This document shows positions 1-9,483 of a stretch of DNA of 64,000 nt, one piece after another. The notes beneath the pieces are model-generated. The model ran no database searches. It was not told where the DNA came from and saw nothing but the letters and a program-made list of their open reading frames with translations. The DNA comes from Crossiella sp. CA-258035. GTDB lineage: Bacteria; Actinomycetota; Actinomycetes; Mycobacteriales; Pseudonocardiaceae. The translations under genes and the position numbers were made by a program. Numbering within the stretch: position 1 is the stretch's first letter; every line of letters begins with the position of its first letter. Location: NCBI RefSeq assembly GCF_030064675.1, contig NZ_CP116413.1, forward strand, positions 95,001 to 159,000, read 5' to 3'.

Positions 1-1820
<1,820 letters not shown>

Positions 1821-1900
1821 AAAGTTGCTACGCGTCCACTGTGTGGTTCTGAGAGAACCAGCTAGCGTCCACTGACGAAGTGTTTGGTTTTTTCATAGTG
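1821..1900 (+). other. 23S-5S intergenic spacer
   Basis: About 80 bases separate 23S from 5S. A small perfect hairpin, GGTTCT-gag-AGAACC at 1845-1859, lies in the middle and the heptamer GTCCACT occurs on both sides of it (about 1834 and 1867). This is the usual place for rRNA processing stems; no tRNA is present in the spacer. Confidence 0.6.
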
Positions 1901-2018
1901 TTTCGGTGGTTATGGCGGAGGGGAAACGCCCGGTCCCATTCCGAACCCGGAAGCTAAGTCCTCCAGCGCCGATGGTACTGCATGCGTGAGTGTGTGGGAG
2001 AGTAGGACGCCGCCGAAC
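1901..2018 (+). rRNA. rrf: 5S ribosomal RNA
   Basis: A complete 5S rRNA of about 117 nt. The terminal helix I is directly visible: TTCGGTGG at 1902-1909 pairs with CCGCCGAA at 2010-2017. The conserved internal block 'cccattccgaacccgg' follows the loop A region. It is the last gene of the rrn operon and is followed at once by the operon terminator. Confidence 0.97.
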
Positions 2019-2025
2019 TAAATTT

Positions 2026-2070
2026 GCGTGTAGCCCCAGGAGTTTTGCTCCTGGGGCTACACGCTTTTTT
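2026..2070 (+). terminator. rrn operon intrinsic terminator
   Basis: A perfect 17-bp stem (2026-2042 with 2048-2064) closes a 5-nt TTTTG loop and is followed by six T residues (2065-2070). It begins 8 bases after the 5S gene, so it ends the rRNA operon. It is the strongest intrinsic terminator in the window. Confidence 0.95.
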
Positions 2071-2160
2071 GCGTTCGAAGTGCCCGCGGGCGAGGCTTGT
2101 TGGCTGGTGTGCGTTGGGGCAGCTGTTGTCGCTGGGTGGCGCTGGAGGTTCGGTTGGTTC

Positions 2161-2285
2161 GGTGTGGTCGATTTGGTTTGGGGGCCCCTGGGGCGGCCTT
2201 TTGGGCAGGAAGGGGCAGGCCTGGCGGCCTGCCCAATCGCCTTCCAGCGTACGGCCGCCCTGCCCCAAACAAAATCGACCACACC
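2161..2285. repeat. Long imperfect inverted repeat
   Basis: The 23-nt left arm at 2161-2183 (GGTGTGGTCGATTTGGTTTG followed by GGG) is the reverse complement of 2263-2285 apart from one position. Further complementary pieces lie inside, such as TTGGGCAGG near 2200 with CCTGCCCAA near 2228, and GGGGCGGCC with GGCCGCCC, so the whole 125 bases could fold into one branched hairpin. It lies about 90 bases past the rrn terminator and is not part of a recognisable gene. It may be a dispersed repeat or a remnant of a mobile element; nothing shows transposition. Confidence 0.75.
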
Positions 2286-3252
2286 GCCCGCGGAAGGTGA
2301 GTCGGCGCCAGGTGGTGCTGACCCGCGCAAACCAGAGCTGCCGCAGGCGACGGTGTTCAAGACATCGCCGATCCGAAGCCGGTGCAAGCGGGTAGGGACC
2401 TACGGGGTGAGTCGCGCTCATCAGCCGCCGTCTTACCTGCTGCCGCGCTTACCGCCGTCGCCGCAAGAGCGGTGATGGCTCACTCATACTTCGCCGGCCC
2501 GCCTCATCCGCTGCCTCACTTCGCCCGTCCACTCACCCCGCATACCCGCTGCGCTCCTCGGCCGCGCACTCCTACGCCGTTCTCCCACCATTCACTCTTG
2601 GCCCGACCCGCGACCCGCGACCCCGGTCTTCGGCTCCGGCTCCGGCCTTCGTCCGCGCTCCCCGGCTCCGGCCCTCGCCCCGGCCCTCGCCCCGGCCTTC
2701 CACCTCAGTCTTCGGCCCCCAGGCTCCAGGCCATCCTCCGCCCCGCCCCGACCTGGCCCGCCCCGCCCCGACCTGGCCTGGCCTGGCCTGGCCCCCAACC
2801 GTCGCATGCCGTATCCGTTCTCGCGCCTGGTCTCGCGCCTCGGTCCTTGTCCTCATGCTTCGACGTTGCGGTCCTCGAGCCATGCCCTCGCCCATCCGGC
2901 CCTGCGGGGCCGTTCCCATCTGGGGTACCAGCCCATGTGCCCGCCTCACACCGCGATGTCCTGCTCATCCGTCGCCTCCCCCTCTCCGTTCCCTCCGCTC
3001 CTTTCCCTCCTCCGCCTCCCTTCCCCGCCCCGCCTCCGCCGCCCGCCCCTTTCTCGCCTTCCCTCCTGGCCGTTGGCGCGTTTCGTGTGCGAAGTTCTCT
3101 CCGCCGTTGTGCCTGGGCCGGATTCCGTTGTGCCGCAGCCTTCTCCCTGGCCCGGCCACTCCGCCTTCCACACCGTCCCGCTCGCCCACTCCCCTTCCAC
3201 CGCTTTCGCTCGTTCTCCCTCCCGGTCGTTCCCGGTTGGCTGTGCATGTGGC

Positions 3253-3287
3253 AGCGCGCCGCGGTCCCGGTCGGGGTGCGGCGCGCT
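3253..3287 (-). terminator. Candidate terminator of the ABC exporter operon
   Basis: AGCGCGCCGC at 3253-3262 pairs perfectly with GCGGCGCGCT at 3278-3287 around a 15-nt loop. It sits just after the stop of the permease gene on the minus strand. There is no T tract, as is common for hairpins after genes in high-GC actinomycetes. Confidence 0.5.
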
Positions 3288-3293
3288 GGTGGG

Positions 3294-4133
3294 TCAGGCC
3301 GGGATGGTGGGCCTTCTTCTTGGGGGTGTGCCGGAGTCGCGGCGGGCCATGCGGCGGAGGACGAACGGTGCCAGGAGTAGGCCCAGGGCGGCCCAGGTGC
3401 TGAGGGCGAGGGTGGTTTCCAGGGGGCGCCAGGATTCCGCTAGTTCTGCTGTGGCCAGGGAATCGGGGAGTAGGGCGGAGCGGAGGGCCAGGCCCAGCCA
3501 GTACAGGGGGAAGAGTTGAGCTAGGGCTTGGAGCCAGTCGGGGAGGGCGGTGATGGGGTAGAAGATTCCGGAGATGGCCAGGAGCAGCATCATCGGGAGG
3601 GTTACCAGGCTCAGGGACTGGGGGTTGGTGATCAGGGAGCCGGTGATGACGCCGAGGGGGAGGACCGCCAGGAGGGCCAGGGTCAGGTAGGCGATCAGGG
3701 TTGGCCAGGTGGTCGGGTGGTTGAGGGTCAGGCCGGGGAAGAGGAAGGGGGCGGGGAGCAAGGGGAGCAGGGCGCCCAGGGTGGTCATGCCGGCTCGGCT
3801 GAGGATGCGGCCCGTCAGGTAGCCGAGCATTCCGTGCGGGGTGGCCTTGGCGCGGAGCAGGGTGTTGTCGGCTCGGTCGGTGGTCAGGGTCATGGCCAGG
3901 CCGGTGAAGCCGGTGAGCATCACGTTCATGGCCAGGATGCCGGGCAGGGACTGGGTGCCGAGGGAGAACGTAGTGCCGGGGACGGTGGTGTCGCGCAGGA
4001 TGAACATCACCAGCAGGGCGATCACCGGGAAGAACAGCACGCCCCAGACTTCCTGGGCGCTGGTGGCCTGGTGGCGGAACTCGATGCGGGCGCGTTCCAG
4101 GCCGGTGCGCAGGGCGCTGAGGGTCGGGGTCAT
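3294..4133 (-). CDS. ABC-2 type transporter permease
   Basis: A 279-residue integral membrane protein with about six hydrophobic segments, the standard size for a drug or antibiotic ABC-2 permease. The N-terminus is a short cytoplasmic stretch before a first segment near residues 30-48, and the conserved ABC-2 C-terminal part (SGIFYPITALPDWLQ, about residues 190-205, then PLYWLG) is present. It overlaps the upstream ATPase gene by 4 bases (ATGA), so the two are translationally coupled and form one exporter. The substrate cannot be told from sequence; the divergent MerR-type regulator suggests induction by a small toxic molecule. Confidence 0.9.
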   Translation of the reverse strand: MTPTLSALRTGLERARIEFRHQATSAQEVWGVLFFPVIALLVMFILRDTTVPGTTFSLGTQSLPGILAMNVMLTGFTGLAMTLTTDRADNTLLRAKATPHGMLGYLTGRILSRAGMTTLGALLPLLPAPFLFPGLTLNHPTTWPTLIAYLTLALLAVLPLGVITGSLITNPQSLSLVTLPMMLLLAISGIFYPITALPDWLQALAQLFPLYWLGLALRSALLPDSLATAELAESWRPLETTLALSTWAALGLLLAPFVLRRMARRDSGTPPRRRPTIPA

Positions 4134-5080
4134 GCGGGCACCTCCTGCGGGGCCGGGTTGGTCAGCTGGCCGGACTCGTGGTCGCGGACCAGGGACAGGT
4201 AGACCTCTTCCAGGGAGACCCGGCGGACTTCCAGGTCGGTGATGTCCTCGTTGCCGGGCTGGGTGAGCAGGTCGCGGACGAAGCTGGTGGCGTCGGGAAC
4301 CGAGTGGGACTCCCTGGTGCCCGCGCGGGTGAAGCGGACCTCGGGCCGGCCTGCCATGCGGTGGGCCAGCTGCTGCGCGGTGCCGTTGGCGACCACCTTG
4401 CCCCCGGCCAGGATCAGGATTCGGGTGGCCAGCTTCTCGGCCTCGGCCAGGTCGTGGGTGGTGAGCAGGATGGTGGTGTCGCCGCGGGCGGCCAGGCTGC
4501 CGATCAGCTCGTGGAAGTCCTGGCGGGCCTGGGGGTCGAAGCCGACCGTCGGCTCGTCCAGGAACAGCAGCTCCGGGTTGCCGACCAGGCCGATCGCCAC
4601 GTCCAGGCGGCGGCGCTGGCCGCCGGAGAGGGTGTCCGCCCTGGCGTTGGCGTGGTTGGTCAGGCCGACCAGGGTGAGCAGCTCGTCGGTGTCGAAGGGG
4701 CGGTGGCGGGCCGGGGTGCTGAACGGGGTGTAGTAGCGGCCGAGGTGGCGGAGCAGTTCGCGGACCTGCCAGCGGCCGTGGTCGCGCCAGGACTGCAGCA
4801 CGATGCCGAGGCGGGCGCGCCAGGACTCGTCGCCGGTGATCGGGTCCACGCCCAGCACCCGGACTTCGCCGCTGGAACGCTTTCGGAAACCCTCCAGGAC
4901 TTCGATCGTGGTCGTCTTTCCCGCGCCGTTGGGGCCGAGCAGGGCCAGCACCTCGCCGCGGTGGGCGTGCAGGGTGACGCCGTGCAGCACTTCGGTCGGG
5001 CCGTAGCTCATGCGCAGGTCACGGGCTTGGATCACCGGTTCGGCCGATGCCGGGGTTCTTGGTGCGGTCCGGAAATGCAT
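4130..5080 (-). CDS. ABC transporter ATP-binding protein
   Basis: A 316-residue nucleotide-binding subunit. Walker A GPNGAGKTT is at about residues 49-57, the Q-loop Gln near 95, the signature LSGGQ at 151-155, Walker B LLFLDEP at 171-177 and the switch His in TTHD near 209. The C-terminal 80 residues form the extension usual in DrrA-type exporters. It energises the ABC-2 permease encoded by the next gene. The ATG at 5080 lies only 2 bases from an inverted repeat, so the transcript may start very close to the start codon. Expression is likely controlled by the divergent MerR-type protein. Confidence 0.93.
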   Translation of the reverse strand: MHFRTAPRTPASAEPVIQARDLRMSYGPTEVLHGVTLHAHRGEVLALLGPNGAGKTTTIEVLEGFRKRSSGEVRVLGVDPITGDESWRARLGIVLQSWRDHGRWQVRELLRHLGRYYTPFSTPARHRPFDTDELLTLVGLTNHANARADTLSGGQRRRLDVAIGLVGNPELLFLDEPTVGFDPQARQDFHELIGSLAARGDTTILLTTHDLAEAEKLATRILILAGGKVVANGTAQQLAHRMAGRPEVRFTRAGTRESHSVPDATSFVRDLLTQPGNEDITDLEVRRVSLEEVYLSLVRDHESGQLTNPAPQEVPA

Positions 5081-5082
5081 AC

Positions 5083-5102
5083 CTTCAAGTGTTTCATTGA
5101 AG
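5083..5102. promoter_or_regulatory. Dyad, probable operator of the MerR-type regulator
   Basis: CTTCAA and TTGAAG form perfect 6-bp arms around an 8-nt AT-rich centre in the intergenic region between the exporter and the divergent MerR-type gene. MerR proteins bind dyads of about this size inside the promoters they control. The position next to the exporter start supports control of that operon; no clear -35/-10 pair could be assigned. Confidence 0.55.
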
Positions 5103-5180
5103 TGCTTGTTTTGACTTTTTCCGGAATTGTGCGGGTGGGCTTGCAGAATGGGTCCTCAACCCTCAAGTCCGGAGTTCAGG

Positions 5181-5918
5181 GTGGGTGTGGTGGGCGGTCG
5201 GTTGCGGTCGGTTGACCTGGCGCGGGTGGCTGGGGTGTCAACGCAGCAGATCCGCAACTACGAGGACGCCGGGGTGTTGCCGAGGGCGGAGCGCTCGCCT
5301 GCGGGCTACCGGTGGTTCACCGAGCGGCATCGCCGGGCGCTGGGCACCTTCTACGAGGTGCGGAAGGGGTTCGGTGCCCCGGTCGCGCAGGCGATCATGC
5401 GGGCCGTGCACGACGATGACCTGCCCGAGGCGTTGAACCTGGTCAGCGCCAGTCATGCGGCACTGCACGAACAGCGGCTGAACCTGAAGTCGGTGGGGGA
5501 GGCGCTGGAGCTCATCGCGCGGCAGGACCGGGCCGCGCCCGCGCTGCCCAGGACCGAGCTGCGGATCGGCGAGGTGGCGGCGCACCTGGGGGTGCGGCCC
5601 TCGGCGTTGCGGGTGTGGGAGTCGGCGGGGCTGCTCACGCCACAGCGGGTGCCGGGCAGCAAGTACCGGACGTACCGGCCCGCCGATGTCCGGGACGCGC
5701 GGATGATCAGCATGCTGCGGCAGGCGCGGTACCCGCTGCCGCACATCCGGCCGATCCTGGACGGGTTGCGGGAGCGCGGCAGCAGTGACGCGTTGCGGGC
5801 CGCGGTCGCCGAACGGTTGGCCGCGTTGACCCGGCGCGCCACCGCGATGCTGGCCGGGGCCAGCCACTTGCACCGGTACGTGACGGGCCAGGGCGCGGGG
5901 CCGGTCACCGGCGACTGA
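5181..5918 (+). CDS. Transcriptional regulator with two MerR DNA-binding domains
   Basis: A 245-residue protein from the chosen GTG, which has GGAG six bases upstream; an in-frame ATG at 5148 and a TTG at 5127 are alternatives. It carries two MerR-type winged helix-turn-helix domains in one chain: residues about 8-75 (LARVAGVSTQQIRNYEDAGVLP) and about 127-200 (IGEVAAHLGVRPSALRVWE). The two share the usual 'HTH, then YR, then wing' order. Usual MerR proteins have one such domain and an effector domain, so here the second copy replaces it. It is divergent from the ABC exporter and is probably its regulator. Its 3' end overlaps the hydrolase remnant on the other strand. Confidence 0.85.
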   Translation: MGVVGGRLRSVDLARVAGVSTQQIRNYEDAGVLPRAERSPAGYRWFTERHRRALGTFYEVRKGFGAPVAQAIMRAVHDDDLPEALNLVSASHAALHEQRLNLKSVGEALELIARQDRAAPALPRTELRIGEVAAHLGVRPSALRVWESAGLLTPQRVPGSKYRTYRPADVRDARMISMLRQARYPLPHIRPILDGLRERGSSDALRAAVAERLAALTRRATAMLAGASHLHRYVTGQGAGPVTGD

Positions 5919-6333
5919 TCTCCAGCAGCACCTCGGCGAACTTCGCCGGCTGGGACAGGAACGGGTGGTGGTCGCTGTCGAGCTCGACCGCCTCGGTCGC
6001 GAGTTCCGCTTGTGCGCGTTGGACTTCCGGCAGGGTGCCGCGGTCCCGTGCGCAGACGAAGTAGGTCGAGGGCTTGGGCTGCCAGGCGGCGTGGCTGGGT
6101 GGCTGGGGGCGGGGCGAGCTGGGACTGGCGGGTCAGGCGTACGCGTGCTCGTCGCAGTCCTGGGCGAAGCGGTGGCGGCGGTCCGCGCGGCGCAGGCTGA
6201 CCGTGCCGTCGGGGTGGAACTCCACGTGCGGCGCGGGTTCCGGGCCGCCGAAGCTGGCCAGCGGCGGGGTCATCCGGCTCCACCACCACGCGCCGTCGCG
6301 GACCAGGGCGCCGTGCACGAAGACCACCCGCAT
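5905..6333 (-). pseudogene. Alpha/beta-hydrolase remnant
   Basis: A start (MRVVFVHGALVRDGAWWW) typical of the first strand of esterase-like alpha/beta hydrolases is followed after about 30 residues by sequence that belongs near the C-terminal third of the family (SLRRADRRHRFAQDCDE), then an in-frame stop at 6133-6135. Reading on past the stop in the same frame gives PSTYFVCARDRGTLPE and then DSDHHPFLSQPAKFAEVLLE, the normal end of the fold with the catalytic His region. The middle, with the GxSxG nucleophile elbow, is missing. The gene is therefore broken by a deletion of several hundred bases plus a stop, and cannot encode an active enzyme. Confidence 0.8.
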
Positions 6334-6402
6334 GCCGGTCAGGCTGGCACGTCAGCGGGCCGTGCCGCGCCGGATTTCGCTGGTGGCGCAAGACTTGAGG
6401 GC

Positions 6403-6933
6403 ATGAGCGGACGACTGGCGCGCATCCACGACCGGGCGAAGACCGCCGAGGTGACCTACGCCGAAGTCGGCGTGACGAGGACGGCGGCCTGCCCGCCCGG
6501 GTTCCGGCGGGTCAGCCGGAGCCTGGTGCTGGCGCGGGGGGAGGCGGAGTTCGCACGGGCGAAGCGGGCGTTGCGGGAGTGGGCGACGCACCGCGGGTTC
6601 GGGCGCGGGATCTACCCGGAGCGGGCGGGGCAGGAGGTCGGGGACACCGTGGTCGCGGTGCTCGGGTTCGGGCCGGTCTCGGTGACCGGGCCGTGCCGGG
6701 TGGTGTGGCGGGTGGACGAGCAGCGGCGCAGCGGGTTCGGCTACGGGACGCTGCCGGGCCACCCCGTCACCGGCGAGGAGAGCTTCGTGCTGGTCATGGA
6801 CCCGGACGGGCTGGTCGAGTTCACCATCACCGCGGTCTCCCGGCCCGGCGGCGCGCTGGCGCGGGTGGCCGGGCCGATCGGCCGGCTGGCCCAGCGGGTG
6901 GCCATGGCGGCCTACCTGCGGGCACTGCGCTAG
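6403..6933 (+). CDS. DUF1990 family protein
   Basis: A 176-residue protein with the pattern of the actinobacterial DUF1990 family: an N-terminal 'YAEVG.T' motif, a central 'FARAKRALREWATHRG' helix and the 'GYGTLPGHPVTGEESFVL' segment. The family has no established function; the fold is thought to be small-ligand binding. The ATG is preceded by TTGAGG. It begins beyond the hydrolase remnant and points in the same direction as the chitinase that follows. Confidence 0.8.
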   Translation: MSGRLARIHDRAKTAEVTYAEVGVTRTAACPPGFRRVSRSLVLARGEAEFARAKRALREWATHRGFGRGIYPERAGQEVGDTVVAVLGFGPVSVTGPCRVVWRVDEQRRSGFGYGTLPGHPVTGEESFVLVMDPDGLVEFTITAVSRPGGALARVAGPIGRLAQRVAMAAYLRALR

Positions 6934-6945
6934 CCGTTCACACCC

Positions 6946-6975
6946 TTGACACCGCCCACGTGGTCTAGTCCAATT
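6946..6975 (+). promoter_or_regulatory. Chitinase promoter with DasR-type (dre) site
   Basis: TGGTCTAGTCCA at 6961-6972 matches the core of the DasR responsive element TGGTCTAGACCA in 11 of 12 positions. A TTGACA at 6946-6951 is a perfect -35 hexamer, and the element covers the place where the -10 box would be. In Streptomyces such sites in chitinase promoters are bound by DasR, the GntR-family sensor of glucosamine phosphates. The chitinase ATG lies about 100 bases downstream. Confidence 0.75.
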
Positions 6976-7072
6976 CCAGGACACCTGGTGGGCCCGTTCA
7001 GGTCTTTTCGCCGCCCGGACCGGCTCCGGTCTGCCAGCCGACGCTCCACGCCGGAACTGGTGGGAGGAAACG

Positions 7073-8587
7073 ATGTCACGCAAGATCTTGTTAGCTCGGG
7101 TGGCGGCAGTGCTCACGGTGGTGCTCGGCATCGCCCTGGCCGGGTTCGTGCCCGCGCACGCGGCCTCGGTCACCGCCTCATTCGCCAAACAGCAGTCCTG
7201 GGACAGCGGCTACACCGGCCAAATCACGGTCAAGAACGACACCGGCGCCCAGGTCAGCGGCTGGAAGGTGGAGTTCGACCTGCCGGCAGGCACCTCGGTC
7301 GGCGCCTACTGGGATGCCCTGCAGACCAACGCCGGCGGGCACTACGTCTTCACCAACCGCGAGTACAACGGCACTCTGGCCCCCGGCGCGAGCGCGGCCT
7401 TCGGCTTCAACGTCAGCGGCACCGCGGCCCCGGCCAACTGCAAGATCAACGGCAGCCCCTGCGACGGCGGGTCCACCACCCCGACCACCACCCCGACCAC
7501 GAGCAAGACGACCACTTCGTCCTCGAGCACCTCGACCTCGACCACCACGCCGACCACCACCAGCGGCCCGCCGCCCGCCGGGAACAAGCTGCTGGTCGGC
7601 TACCTGCACTCGAGCTTCGCCAACGGCTCCGGCTACATCCGGATGGCCGACGTGCCGGACGAGTGGGACATCATCCAGCTCGCCTTCGCCGAGCCGACCT
7701 CGGTGACCTCCGGCGACCTGCGCTTCCGGCTCTGCCCGGTGGCCGAGTGCCCGAACGTGGAGTCCGAGGCCGAGTTCATCGCCGCGATCAAGGCCAAGCA
7801 GGCCAAGGGCAAGAAGGTGCTGATCTCCATCGGCGGCCAGAACGGCCAGGTCCAGCTGACCACCACCGCGGCGCGGGACGCCTTCGTCAGCTCGGTCAGC
7901 GCGATCATCGACCGGTACGGCCTCAACGGCCTGGACATCGACTTCGAGGGCCACTCGCTCTACCTGAACTCCGGCGACACCGACTTCAAGGCGCCGAAGA
8001 CCTCGGTGGTGGTCAACCTGATCTCCGCGCTGAAGACGCTGAAGGCCAGGTATGGCAGCGGTTTCCAGCTGACCATGGCGCCGGAGACCTTCTTCGTGCA
8101 GCTCGGCTACCAGTTCTACGGCGGCAGTGGCGGCGCGGACAACCGGGCGGGCTCCTACCTGCCGGTGATCTACGCGATGCGCGACGACCTGACCCTGCTG
8201 CACGTCCAGCAGTACAACTCCGGGCCGATCATGGGCCTGGACAACCAGTGGAAGCAGATGCCCAGCGTGGACTTCCACGTGGCCATGGGCGACATGGTGC
8301 TCGGCGGCTTCCCGGTCAAGGGCGATCCGAACAACTACTTCCCCGCCCTGCGCCAGGACCAGGTCGCGCTCGGCCTGCCGGCCAGCCCCAACGCGGGCAA
8401 CGGGCACACCTCGGTGGCCGCGGTGCACAAGGTGCTGGACTGCCTGATGAAGGGCAGCAACTGCGAGTCCTACAAGCCCAGGGCGAAGTACGCCGGCCTG
8501 CGCGGCCTGATGACCTGGTCGATCAACTGGGACCGGTTCAACAACGCCGAGTTCAGCAAGAACCACCGGGCCTACCTGGACCGCTAA
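7073..8587 (+). CDS. Secreted chitinase, CBM2 plus GH18
   Basis: A 504-residue exported enzyme for cleaving beta-1,4-N-acetylglucosamine chains. Residues 1-30 are a signal peptide ending AHA; about 31-128 are a family 2 carbohydrate-binding module with Trp-rich strands and a Cys pair (C123, C130); about 134-168 are a Thr/Ser/Pro linker; the GH18 catalytic barrel follows from about 171. The catalytic motif reads NGLDIDFE with the acid E292; the first Asp of the usual DxxDxDxE is Asn (N285). A GGGAGGA ribosome site precedes the ATG. The promoter carries a DasR-type site, so expression should respond to amino-sugars. The gene stop overlaps the convergent MmcQ gene by 4 bases. Confidence 0.95.
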   Translation: MSRKILLARVAAVLTVVLGIALAGFVPAHAASVTASFAKQQSWDSGYTGQITVKNDTGAQVSGWKVEFDLPAGTSVGAYWDALQTNAGGHYVFTNREYNGTLAPGASAAFGFNVSGTAAPANCKINGSPCDGGSTTPTTTPTTSKTTTSSSSTSTSTTTPTTTSGPPPAGNKLLVGYLHSSFANGSGYIRMADVPDEWDIIQLAFAEPTSVTSGDLRFRLCPVAECPNVESEAEFIAAIKAKQAKGKKVLISIGGQNGQVQLTTTAARDAFVSSVSAIIDRYGLNGLDIDFEGHSLYLNSGDTDFKAPKTSVVVNLISALKTLKARYGSGFQLTMAPETFFVQLGYQFYGGSGGADNRAGSYLPVIYAMRDDLTLLHVQQYNSGPIMGLDNQWKQMPSVDFHVAMGDMVLGGFPVKGDPNNYFPALRQDQVALGLPASPNAGNGHTSVAAVHKVLDCLMKGSNCESYKPRAKYAGLRGLMTWSINWDRFNNAEFSKNHRAYLDR

Positions 8588-8922
8588 CCCGCGTCGAAGG
8601 CGGCCAGCAGGCGCTTGGGCGCGGTCGTCCGCCAGGCTTCGGTGAGCAGTTCGCGGAGCTCATCGGGCTCGACGGTGGCCAGCTGGATGACCACCATGCT
8701 CCAGTTCCGGTAGTGCGGCGGCACGCTGAAGGTGTCCGGATCCCCGGCCACCAAGGCGTGCCGCTCGTCCTCGGCCACCTTGACCGCCACCTCCACCCCA
8801 TCGGGCGACATCGAGGCGAAGATCTTGTCCTTCACCCGGAAACAGGCGCGTCCCCAGGCCGGGCGCTCGTGCGCCTCGGGCAGCGCCAGGGCCAGGGTGT
8901 GCAGCTCCTCCGGTGTGACCAT
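8584..8922 (-). CDS. MmcQ/YjbR family protein
   Basis: A 112-residue protein with the full MmcQ/YjbR pattern: ALALPEAHE near the N-terminus, WGRACFRVKDKIFASM, VPPHYRNWSMVVI and a closing helix with LLAAF. The family has a small CyaY-like/double-wing fold and is often called DNA-binding without firm evidence. It starts at ATG 8922 and converges on the chitinase gene. No partner is visible nearby. Confidence 0.88.
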   Translation of the reverse strand: MVTPEELHTLALALPEAHERPAWGRACFRVKDKIFASMSPDGVEVAVKVAEDERHALVAGDPDTFSVPPHYRNWSMVVIQLATVEPDELRELLTEAWRTTAPKRLLAAFDAG

Positions 8923-9062
8923 GCGCCGAACCTAACCCGCGGCACCGACAGTGTCCGGAGTCACCGCCCTGCACGCCATCCGGCGGTGGCCGAGGATGGG
9001 CCTGATCTGGTTGGAATGAGTATCGCCCCGTCACCGCGCACAGCCGACTGGAGTGATGACGC

Positions 9063-9476
9063 ATGGCGACGTTCGTGCTGGTCCCGGACACCGGATCCAA
9101 GCCGGACGACTGGTCCGAGCTGGTGGCCGACCTGGAGGGCAGGGGCGATGTCTGCCTGCTGGTCGACCTGGCCGCCGACCGCGACCAGCCCCAGCTCTGC
9201 GCGGACCGAATCGCCTGGGCCGCCCAGCGCTCCCGCACCACACCAATCCTGGTCATCCACGGCGACGCCGCCGCCCACCTGCCTGCCACCCTGACCAGAT
9301 TCCGCTTCGCCCACGTGGTGCACCTGACCGAGGACCCGGATCCAGACCTGGCCGCACACCTGGCCCGCCAAGCCCGAAAAGCACACGCGACAAGGCACGC
9401 GGCAACACACGCGGAGCCTGTGGGGGTTCGGGGGCCCGCCCCCGAGTGGGGCCTGGGGGCTCCGCCCCCAGTGTGA
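9063..9476 (+). CDS. Small alpha/beta-hydrolase-like protein lacking catalytic residues
   Basis: A 137-residue protein of no named family that I recognise. The N-terminus (ATFVLVPDTGSKPDDWSELVADL) looks like the first strand and helix of alpha/beta hydrolases, and PILVIHGDAAAHLPATL stands where the nucleophile elbow would be, but no GxSxG, acid or His is present. The last 20 or so residues (EPVGVRGPAPEWGLGAPPP) are encoded by a GC-rich hairpin repeat, so the original C-terminus was probably elsewhere. GGAG lies 8 bases before the ATG. It may be a decayed or non-catalytic relative. Confidence 0.5.
   Translation: MATFVLVPDTGSKPDDWSELVADLEGRGDVCLLVDLAADRDQPQLCADRIAWAAQRSRTTPILVIHGDAAAHLPATLTRFRFAHVVHLTEDPDPDLAAHLARQARKAHATRHAATHAEPVGVRGPAPEWGLGAPPPV
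9428..9470. repeat. Tandem GC-rich hairpins
   Basis: Two hairpins lie side by side: TCGGGGGC/GCCCCCGA (9428-9435 with 9438-9445) and TGGGGGC/GCCCCCA (9454-9460 with 9464-9470). They overlap the end of the preceding open frame. Such G-run/C-run units are often dispersed between genes in Pseudonocardiales genomes and can act as terminators. Confidence 0.6.
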
Positions 9477-9483
9477 TGGCGAA

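Larger units (their letters stand above)
2071..3293. other. Gene-free, pyrimidine-biased region with repeats
   Basis: No convincing gene is seen in these 1.2 kb. From about 2480 to 3240 the plus strand is dominated by C and T and is poor in A, so stop codons are rare and long but meaningless open frames appear in several phases; none has a recognisable domain or a good start. Short tandem repeats are visible, for example two copies of a CCGCCCCGACCTGGCC-like unit and a run of TGGCC units near 2745-2800, and CCGGCCCTCGCC-like units near 2668-2700. The left part holds a long inverted repeat, listed separately. Confidence 0.6.

Noticed and set aside
2382-3519. Several overlapping open frames of 120-330 codons on both strands
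   Set aside because: They come from a stretch poor in A and thus in stop codons; the proteins are Pro/Arg/Ser-rich without domains or credible starts.
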